A stretch of 10,889 nt of DNA from Promethearchaeota archaeon (GTDB taxonomy: Archaea; Asgardarchaeota; Lokiarchaeia; Sigyniarchaeales; SOKP01), in contig SDNM01000021.1 of NCBI GenBank assembly GCA_004524385.1, positions 1 through 10,889 on the forward strand. Direction: 5' to 3'. Positions 6,253 to 10,889 of the stretch are shown piece after piece. Under the pieces are notes generated by a model. The model worked only from the letters and a program-made list of their open reading frames with translations. It made no database searches and had not been told where the DNA came from. Numbering within the stretch: position 1 is the stretch's first letter; each line of letters starts with the position of its first letter. Position numbers and translations under genes: made by a program.

Positions 6253-7359
6253 TTACTTGCGAAACAGATCATTTGCCATAATTTCAGCTGGTTTAAATAT
6301 ATCTGAAACGCCATCCCATTTTATTAAGATATTATGATAAAGGGTTTCAAATTTATCAACATAATCTTTTAATAAAACCTTAGGAAAATTTAGTTCTTCT
6401 GAAGTATACAATATACCAGATACAAGTTGTCCTTGATAGATAATCACATTTTCTCCTTTCTTTTGTAAGACCGAAATAGCATTTCGTTCCTCACCAGTTT
6501 CACTTAGTTCGCGAAGCATTATATTTATGCTGGTAATTGCGGCAGAAATTAAATTTTCATCCATTAAATCTTTTCTTTCACTGAAAACATTATAATAAAG
6601 GCAAATCCCCGCATTATTCACTAGAAAAAGAGCCTCTATTTTGTCTTGCCAATCAAATTCAGAAAACGGTGGTAGGGTCAAGAAAAAATAAGATAATATT
6701 ACGACAGAAAATAACATAATAATAACACCAATCATTCGACTTTCAAGACCAAAAATCACTATTGCGACGTCTATCGTAAGCAAAAATCCAAAAATCATTA
6801 AAAAAACACCGCTAATTAAGAAAATCCTATTTTTCCCTAACTTTTTTATAAAATCTATCAAATATATAACAAAAAAAGATGAAAAACTTATCCAAAATAT
6901 ATACTGTATTGGTTGAGTCATCCTAATATCGATGAAAAACACGATCAAAAACAATATGGCACATATTGAAAAAATCGTTGTAAATACGTATCTTTTAAAT
7001 AGAAACACACAATATTTTTCAATGCATAAAAGAAAAATCACTGTAAAAAAAGTCATAGAAAAATATCCTAAACTCAAGAATAGTGCTCTTGCACTTCCGC
7101 TTCTCCAAATAAGAAAAGGAGATACAATATCGTCTGGAACAAAGTAATTCCCTATAATATAAAAAAACGACATTAGTGAAAAGCCGAAAATTATTGAAAA
7201 ATATCCGACATCTTGTAAATTTCTCAATGTTTTTTCTTGTTTGAAAAATCGAACTAAAAAAATAAGACAAATTTCAAAACCTGTAATTATTAAAATCCAT
7301 TCCATTATCAATAATGGTAATCTTATATCTCCACTTATTGGGAATTCTAAAAACAGCAT
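6253..7359 (-). CDS. 7TM membrane protein with cytosolic longin/roadblock-like domain (copy 1)
   Basis: Seven hydrophobic segments fall at about residues 18-43, 55-77, 94-119, 128-148, 155-177, 183-208 and 212-235 (counting from the GTG at 7371). Positive residues cluster after helices 1, 3 and 5, predicting N-terminus outside and C-terminus inside, the topology of 7TM receptors. Residues about 243-372 form a soluble alpha/beta domain opening KIEALFLVNNAGICLYY and ending in an alpha helix and an IKWDGVSDIFKP segment, resembling longin/roadblock-type domains. Such domains bind or regulate small GTPases in Asgard archaea and eukaryotes, but function here is inferred. ATG 7359 is preferred because an AAGGTGA Shine-Dalgarno lies 8 nt upstream; GTG 7371 would overlap that site. 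Copy 2 is the same length without gaps. Confidence 0.8.
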   Translation of the reverse strand: MLFLEFPISGDIRLPLLIMEWILIITGFEICLIFLVRFFKQEKTLRNLQDVGYFSIIFGFSLMSFFYIIGNYFVPDDIVSPFLIWRSGSARALFLSLGYFSMTFFTVIFLLCIEKYCVFLFKRYVFTTIFSICAILFLIVFFIDIRMTQPIQYIFWISFSSFFVIYLIDFIKKLGKNRIFLISGVFLMIFGFLLTIDVAIVIFGLESRMIGVIIMLFSVVILSYFFLTLPPFSEFDWQDKIEALFLVNNAGICLYYNVFSERKDLMDENLISAAITSINIMLRELSETGEERNAISVLQKKGENVIIYQGQLVSGILYTSEELNFPKVLLKDYVDKFETLYHNILIKWDGVSDIFKPAEIMANDLFRK

Positions 7360-7367
7360 GTTAATAT

Positions 7368-7375
7368 TCACCTTT
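7368..7375 (-). promoter_or_regulatory. Shine-Dalgarno deciding the start of copy 1
   Basis: On the minus strand AAAGGTGA lies 8 nt before ATG 7359. It complements the usual archaeal 16S 3' end (TCACCT). It contains the in-frame GTG that would give four extra residues, which makes that GTG unlikely as the start. Confidence 0.65.
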
Positions 7376-7392
7376 TAGTATAATAGACTTTT
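7375..7392 (-). pseudogene. Remnant of the 3' end of the upstream 7TM gene at the duplication junction
   Basis: On the minus strand these 18 bases read Lys-Ser-Leu-Leu-Tyr-stop. They match 17 of 18 bases of the true end of the third gene (8533-8550, Lys-Gly-Leu-Leu-Tyr-stop). They no longer join an open frame. They mark where a segment containing the tail of the third gene plus the whole second gene was duplicated. Confidence 0.7.
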
Positions 7393-7411
7393 TAACATAA
7401 AAATAAAAAAA

Positions 7412-8518
7412 TTACTTGTGAAATAGATCTTTTGCCATAATTTCAGCTGGTTTAAATATATCTGTGACTCCATCCCATTTTATTAAGATATTATGATAAA
7501 GAGTTTCAAATTTATCAACAAAATCTTTTAATACAACCTTAGGAAAATTTAGTTCTTCTGAAGTATACAATATACCAGATACAAGTTGTCCTTGATAGAT
7601 AATCACATTTTCTCCTTTCTTTTGTAAGACCGAAATACCATGTTGATGCTCACCAGTTTCACTTAGTTCGTCAAGCATTATATTTATGCTGGTAATTGCG
7701 GCAGAAATTAAATTTTCATCCACTAAATCTTTTCTTTCACTGAAAACTTTATAATAAATGCAAATACCTGCATCATTTACTAGGAAAACAGCTTCTATTT
7801 TGTCTTGCCAATCAAATTCAGAAAACGGTGGTAGGGTCAAGAAATAATAAGATAATACTACAACAGATAATAATTGAATAATAGCACCAATCATTCGACC
7901 CTCAAGACCGAAAGCCGATATTAGAGCGTCTGTAGTAAGTCCAAATCCAAATATCATTAAGAAAAATCCGCTAAAAAGCAATATCGTGTTTTTCCCTGAC
8001 TTTTTTATAAATTTTATCAAATATATAGCAAAAAAAAATAAAAAACTACTCCAATATATATATGTTATCGTTTGAGTTATCGTAATATCGATGAAAAACA
8101 AGATCGAAAACAATATGGCACATATTAAAAAGATCGTTGTAAATACATATTTTTTAAATAGAAATACAATATATTTTTCAACACATAAAAGATAAATCAT
8201 CGTAAAATAAATCATTGAAAAATACCCTAAATTTAAGAAAAATGCTCGTGCACTTCCACTTCTCCAAATAAGAAAGGGAGATACAATATTGTCTGGAACA
8301 AAGTAATCCCCTAAAATAAAAAAAAACCACATTAGTGAAAAGCCGAAAAATAAAGTAAAATATCCGACATCTTGTAAATTTCTCAATGTTTTTTCTTGTT
8401 TGAAATATCGCACTAAAAAAATAAGACTAATTTCAAACCCCGTAGTTATGAAAATCCATTCCATTATCAATAAAGGTAATCTTAAATCTCCACTTATTGG
8501 GAATTCTAAAAACAGCAT
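7412..8518 (-). CDS. 7TM membrane protein with cytosolic longin/roadblock-like domain (copy 2)
   Basis: It has the same architecture and length as the neighbouring copy at 6253-7359 and aligns with it without a gap. By hand count the two differ at about 52 of 235 residues in the membrane part but only about 15 of 137 in the cytosolic part. Differences are dense in helices 3-7 and the short outer loops; the FVP..IVSPFLIWRSGSARA loop and LPPFSEFDWQDKIEA junction are kept. This suggests a conserved output domain and a diversifying membrane/sensor part (inference). ATG 8518 is preferred, with AAAGGTGA 8 nt upstream; the alternative is GTG 8530. The Shine-Dalgarno overlaps the stop codon of the third gene, so the two are translated from one mRNA. 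Confidence 0.8.
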   Translation of the reverse strand: MLFLEFPISGDLRLPLLIMEWIFITTGFEISLIFLVRYFKQEKTLRNLQDVGYFTLFFGFSLMWFFFILGDYFVPDNIVSPFLIWRSGSARAFFLNLGYFSMIYFTMIYLLCVEKYIVFLFKKYVFTTIFLICAILFSILFFIDITITQTITYIYWSSFLFFFAIYLIKFIKKSGKNTILLFSGFFLMIFGFGLTTDALISAFGLEGRMIGAIIQLLSVVVLSYYFLTLPPFSEFDWQDKIEAVFLVNDAGICIYYKVFSERKDLVDENLISAAITSINIMLDELSETGEHQHGISVLQKKGENVIIYQGQLVSGILYTSEELNFPKVVLKDFVDKFETLYHNILIKWDGVTDIFKPAEIMAKDLFHK

Positions 8519-8526
8519 GTTAATAT

Positions 8527-8534
8527 TCACCTTT
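8527..8534 (-). promoter_or_regulatory. Shine-Dalgarno of copy 2, overlapping the upstream stop codon
   Basis: AAAGGTGA on the minus strand lies 8 nt before ATG 8518. Its first two bases belong to the stop codon (8533-8535) of the preceding gene. This arrangement suggests translational coupling. Confidence 0.65.
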
Positions 8535-9648
8535 AGTATAATAGACCTTTTATTATTAAATCAAAACTTCCAAAAAGTTGTTCTTCACTTCCTATAAAAC
8601 TATCTACTTCACTTAATATTTCTTTATAAAATGCTTCAAACTGATTTTTAATAGTTTTTAAAAAAAAACGATTGCTATCTAAATCTTCTTTAACGATTAA
8701 GGCGTAAGCTATTTGAAGGGGGACTCTAGTTCCATATTCTAATAAAATAAGTGAATCAGCTTGTTTAATTTTATTCATTTTTTCACCTTCCGTTTTCGTT
8801 ATAGCTGAAAGAATGCTGTCGATTCCAGTAATGCCTCCTGAAAATAATCTCTTATAATCTTCGTGTTTAGATTTTAATTCAGAGAAATCATAACTATAAA
8901 GACTAGCATGATTTTTTTGGTCGATAATAAGTAGTCTTAATAAATTTTCTTTCCATTTTAGTTCATAGAAAGCAGGGAACGAATTAACACCTAATAATAC
9001 AATAATAAGACCTGCCATCAATAAAGAAATCCCCATGAAAATAAGAATATTTAAAGGATAAAACTCTGCTATAATCTCCAACACAAAAAATAAGGAGATT
9101 ATATTTAAATCAGTACCAATAAAAATCAGTAATAATCTATTTTTGATAATTCCTTTAGAAGTTTTAATTAATTTGATTTGAAAAATTAGAAAGTATATTA
9201 AAATTGCTGATATTATTATTGTAACTATTAAAAATGTGAACAGCTCACTTGAAGGTAAAAGGATCACAACAATAATCGGAATTACATTAATGATTATTAG
9301 ACATTTCGCGATTTTTGTATTAATTATTTTTGAAAATTCTTTAATACTAATAAAAAATAAAAGTGATATAGTAGAAAGAAGCATTGAAACATATCCAAAT
9401 TTGTAAATTATTTCCGTCAAAATAGGATCCAAAATAAACAGTCTATTAATAGCTAAAATAAAATCGCTAAAAATAAAAAATAAATAAAACACTCCAAATA
9501 ACAATAAGATCATATTTAAAGGGAGTCGTTCGTCTCTGATTTTATAATATCGATAAAAAAAAAATATTGCTAATTGAATTCCTAATATTGTGGCTGTTAA
9601 ATAAAATAAGAGTTCAATCTCTTGAATAGTATTCAATTGGAGCAACAT
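8533..9648 (-). CDS. 7TM membrane protein with cytosolic longin/roadblock-like domain (diverged paralogue, first gene of operon)
   Basis: The 371-residue protein has the same layout as the two downstream copies: seven hydrophobic segments in residues about 13-235, then a soluble domain beginning FPAFYELKWKENLLRLLIID. The junction pattern (PPFSEFDWQDKIEALFLV in the copies) and the length are shared, but overall sequence is far more diverged, so it is an older duplicate. Inside-positive loops (YRYYKIRDER, KEFSKIINTK, KLIKTSKG) again predict N-out/C-in. The ATG at 9648 is preceded by a weak, purine-poor leader without a good Shine-Dalgarno, unlike the downstream genes. It is the promoter-proximal gene. 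The family has no named function; a receptor-like role is inferred. Confidence 0.78.
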   Translation of the reverse strand: MLLQLNTIQEIELLFYLTATILGIQLAIFFFYRYYKIRDERLPLNMILLLFGVFYLFFIFSDFILAINRLFILDPILTEIIYKFGYVSMLLSTISLLFFISIKEFSKIINTKIAKCLIIINVIPIIVVILLPSSELFTFLIVTIIISAILIYFLIFQIKLIKTSKGIIKNRLLLIFIGTDLNIISLFFVLEIIAEFYPLNILIFMGISLLMAGLIIVLLGVNSFPAFYELKWKENLLRLLIIDQKNHASLYSYDFSELKSKHEDYKRLFSGGITGIDSILSAITKTEGEKMNKIKQADSLILLEYGTRVPLQIAYALIVKEDLDSNRFFLKTIKNQFEAFYKEILSEVDSFIGSEEQLFGSFDLIIKGLLY

Positions 9649-9689
9649 AGTAAGTTAAAGCCTATTAATTATGTCAAAAATATTGTCAA

Positions 9690-9703
9690 ATGTATATATA
9701 GTT
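9690..9703 (-). promoter_or_regulatory. TATA box of the 7TM operon
   Basis: AACTATATATACAT on the minus strand lies about 42-55 bp before ATG 9648, with an A-rich element (CCTAAA) just upstream that could serve as BRE. Initiation 25 bp downstream would leave a leader of about 20-25 nt. Confidence 0.55.
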
Positions 9704-9718
9704 TTAGGTTTTACCAAT

Positions 9719-9776
9719 CAAGGTTCATTTTCAAAAAAAGATAAGGCGGAAAATTTTAAATGATATCTTTTCCTTT
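9719..9776 (+). repeat. Direct repeat, copy A (about 58 bp)
   Basis: Starts CAAGGTTCATTTTCAAAAAA and includes GCGGAAAATTTTAAATGAT. It matches the copy at 9846-9903 at most positions without gaps. It lies just upstream of the 7TM operon promoter. Confidence 0.75.
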
Positions 9777-9845
9777 CTACCTTACCTATACTAAGTTATG
9801 TCCTTATTTTTAGAAATTTAAAGGAACGTAAATAATCATATGTGC

Positions 9846-9903
9846 CAAGGTTCATTTTCAAAAAAATATAAAGCGGAAAATTTTATATGATGTATTTACC
9901 TTT
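9846..9903 (+). repeat. Direct repeat, copy B (about 58 bp)
   Basis: The second copy, 127 bp from the first, includes AAGCGGAAAATTTTATATGA. The AAAATTTTATAT core resembles a BRE-TATA element, so the repeat could be a duplicated promoter or regulator site rather than a mobile sequence. The remaining 9649-9966 sequence is AT-rich with no gene visible. Confidence 0.75.
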
Positions 9904-9925
9904 TAAAGATATCTTATTAAGAATT

Positions 9926-9944
9926 TTAAAATGAATTTTAACTC
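9926..9944 (+). promoter_or_regulatory. Possible TATA box of tRNA-Phe
   Basis: The stretch TTAAAATGAATTTTAACTC is 23-41 bp before the mature 5' end. It is the best AT-rich candidate at the right distance, but the whole region is AT-rich, so the assignment is weak. Confidence 0.35.
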
Positions 9945-9981
9945 ATAATAAGATATATCATAAGATGCCAAGGTGGCGTAG

Positions 9982-10011
9982 GGAGCTTCTGTATTTCAGA
10001 AGTCCGCGAAA
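9982..10011 (+). other. tRNA-Phe intron 1 (D loop, 15/16), 30 nt
   Basis: A hairpin GCTTCTG-TATTT-CAGAAGT (one wobble) forms the intron core. Bulges AG|G and AAC (cut AA|C) flank a helix GCGT/GCGA with two Watson-Crick pairs, one wobble and one mismatch. The boundary is set mainly by the need for a D loop of standard size; shifts of a base or two are possible. Confidence 0.7.
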
Positions 10012-10027
10012 CCCGGGAACGCACCAG

Positions 10028-10056
10028 CATACATCGGTACACCCGAATATGGTGAA
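10028..10056 (+). other. tRNA-Phe intron 2 (anticodon stem, 30/31), 29 nt
   Basis: The exon 5' part CACC pairs with GGTG at the intron 3' end (four Watson-Crick pairs), flanked by 3-nt bulges AGC (cut AG|C) and AAA (cut AA|A). ATA/TAT and TCGG/CCGA pairs form the inner hairpin. Only this junction restores CCAGA/TCTGG around the GAA anticodon loop. Confidence 0.9.
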
Positions 10057-10085
10057 ACTGAAGATCTGGGTATCGGGGGTTCAAA

Positions 10086-10115
10086 AAATTCGCCCAAATC
10101 GAGCGAATTTGACAT
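10086..10115 (+). other. tRNA-Phe intron 3 (T loop, 59/60), 30 nt
   Basis: The inner hairpin is AATTCGC/GCGAATT. The central helix TTCA/TGAC has three pairs and a terminal mismatch, with bulges AAA (cut AA|A) and ATT (cut AT|T). The outer helix is the intact G5/C5 T stem. Removal gives the normal 7-nt loop TTCAAAT. Confidence 0.88.
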
Positions 10116-10150
10116 TCCCCCTCTTGGCACCATATTCATAGCTTTTTCTG

Positions 10151-10889
10151 ATGACGTTAAAGAAAAGAAAGACTCGAGTAAAGCGTGGTCATCCCGTTTC
10201 ATTACTCATTGGATTACATGATGATCGCGCAGTATTTTGGAGAATTTTCAGTGAAACAGTAAGACCAGATATCATAATAAAGCGTGGAAGAAAAAGGAAA
10301 TATCAAGATAACAAACAATTATACCATTTTCATGAGGAGATTGTGGATAAAATAAGATCAGTTATAAAAGAAGGTATAAAAAGTAACTTAATTGTATCCC
10401 CTCCGAAAAAAGAATATTCAAAAGAGTTTTTAAGTCACGTTAAGAAGCATCATTTATGGTTAAAAAAGGGGAAAAACGCGGTTATATTTAATGAAATAGT
10501 AGGTTCAGCAAAAAATCTGGAAGAAGTATCTTATCTCGTACAAAATGAGTATTTCAAAGAAGCGGTTGAAGATGTATCAAACCAAGAAGCGATGTTAATA
10601 TTAGAAGATCTGGATGAATTAATAAACAAACCCAATAAATACTCCAAAATTCTTTATACATTGGCAGAAATTGAAAGAGAAATAGATAAAAAATGGAAAA
10701 ATTATGAAACTAAGCCTAATTATATAATCCTTACAGATGAGTATCTTGAAAATCATAGGAAAAGAAATAGAACTTATCGAATATTACAAATCGCAAAAAA
10801 TCACGGGATTAAAACTAAAATTGTGAATGCTGAATCGGACGCTGGAAAAAAAGTAGAAATGTTTGGTGGATTAGTTTGCTTCACGAAAA
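10151..10889 (+). CDS. eRF1/Pelota-superfamily protein lacking the N-terminal domain (3' end outside window)
   Basis: The frame opens after a TAG at 10139 and is unbroken to the window end, giving 246 residues from ATG 10151. After a basic start (MTLKKRKTRVKRGH) comes an eRF1 domain-2-like region (VSLLIGLHDDRAVFW, a basic helix, then LIVSPPKKEYSKEFLSHVKK). A domain-3-like region follows (ILEDLDELI, NYIILTDEYLENHR, HGIKTKIVNAESDAGKKVEM, FGGLVCF). The last part matches the end of the Pelota/aRF1 C-domain. The N-terminal Sm-like (Pelota) or NIKS (eRF1) domain of about 130 residues is absent, and no GGQ is seen where eRF1 would have it. It is probably a translation-rescue or release-factor-like protein such as the baeRF/VLRF1 groups; exact family unproven. 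It starts 18 nt after the tRNA CCA, with no Shine-Dalgarno or promoter of its own. Confidence 0.68.
   Translation, partial: MTLKKRKTRVKRGHPVSLLIGLHDDRAVFWRIFSETVRPDIIIKRGRKRKYQDNKQLYHFHEEIVDKIRSVIKEGIKSNLIVSPPKKEYSKEFLSHVKKHHLWLKKGKNAVIFNEIVGSAKNLEEVSYLVQNEYFKEAVEDVSNQEAMLILEDLDELINKPNKYSKILYTLAEIEREIDKKWKNYETKPNYIILTDEYLENHRKRNRTYRILQIAKNHGIKTKIVNAESDAGKKVEMFGGLVCFTK

Larger units (their letters stand above)
9967..10132 (+). tRNA. tRNA-Phe (anticodon GAA) interrupted by three introns, CCA encoded
   Basis: The exons are 9967-9981, 10012-10027, 10057-10085 and 10116-10132, a spliced length of 77 including CCA. The spliced molecule has all parts of a tRNA. The acceptor stem GCCAAGG pairs with TCTTGGC (one wobble). 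The D stem is GCGT/ACGC with loop AGCCCGGGA. The anticodon arm is CCAGA-CTGAAGA-TCTGG, the variable loop GTATC, the T arm GGGGG-TTCAAAT-CCCCC, the discriminator A, then CCA. The anticodon arm is the classic tRNA-Phe form. Each proposed junction can be folded as two 3-nt bulges around a 4-position helix with cleavage after the second bulge base. Introns in the D loop, anticodon stem and T loop are non-canonical and imply a splicing endonuclease with broad specificity. The 5' matured tRNA also needs RNase P. Confidence 0.92.

Noticed and set aside
6932..7270. Short frames on both strands inside the 7TM gene copy 1
   Set aside because: They overlap a well-supported membrane protein gene in other frames and are not kept as intact frames in the near-identical copy 2.
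8400..8597. 65-residue plus-strand frame across the junction of two 7TM genes
   Set aside because: Antisense shadow of the start of copy 2 and the end of the third gene.
9719..9903. Two direct repeats as a possible CRISPR array
   Set aside because: Only two diverged copies, each about 58 bp, with a 69-bp spacer and no cas genes.
9844..9973. GCCAAGG occurring at 9844-9850 and at the start of tRNA-Phe (9967-9973) as a possible attachment-site repeat
   Set aside because: The match is only 7 bp and involves the 5' end of the tRNA; integrases usually duplicate the 3' end, and no integrase gene is visible.
9967..10132. Structured RNA considered as RNase P RNA, SRP RNA, 5S rRNA or a riboswitch
   Set aside because: None of their conserved elements is present, whereas removal of three bulge-helix-bulge introns gives a complete tRNA-Phe.
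9996..10202. 68-residue open frame on the minus strand
   Set aside because: It runs antisense through the tRNA-Phe and the start of the eRF1/Pelota-like gene; base pairing of the tRNA explains the sequence and the peptide resembles no protein.

Overview
The window is most likely from an Asgard archaeon, probably Lokiarchaeia-like. It is AT-rich with long AT intergenic stretches. It carries an archaeal-type ribosome gene set (S19e, L39e, L31e, aIF6, PDCD5, RNase P Rpp21, Nep1). The tRNA genes and TATA-like boxes are archaeal, and one tRNA has bulge-helix-bulge introns. The assignment to Asgard is inference. It rests on the surface-protein C-terminus (Ile-Pro-Gly-Tyr, one membrane helix, Lys/Arg tail) and on cytosolic longin/roadblock-like domains fused to membrane receptors.

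Layout. 2-790 (+): C-terminal part of a repeat-rich, membrane-anchored surface protein. 791-1004: convergent spacer with a T-run and a perfect hairpin. 1005-3212 (-): tight ribosome cluster read as S19e, PDCD5, L39e, L31e, aIF6; L31e has an unusual acidic N-terminal extension of about 86 residues. 3308-4646 (+): divergent operon of a CRM/YhbY RNA-binding protein, RNase P Rpp21 and Nep1, followed by tRNA-Gly(UCC). 5025-6164 (+): SPL-like radical SAM protein. 6253-9648 (-): operon of three paralogous proteins, each with seven predicted membrane helices and a cytosolic longin/roadblock-like domain; two arose by a recent tandem duplication whose junction is still visible. 9649-9966: promoter region with a diverged direct repeat of about 58 bp. 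9967-10132 (+): tRNA-Phe(GAA) split by three introns of 30, 29 and 30 nt. 10151-10889 (+): start of an eRF1/Pelota-like protein lacking the usual N-terminal domain, 18 nt after the tRNA and running off the window.

The two flanking sets of genes share a theme of ribosome assembly and translation: rRNA modification (Nep1), tRNA processing (RNase P), subunit anti-association (aIF6), a triple-intron tRNA and a release/rescue-factor-like protein. The most novel parts are the triple-intron tRNA-Phe with its downstream gene, and the tandem 7TM plus longin/roadblock-like cluster, which has the layout of a receptor family whose output could act on small GTPases.
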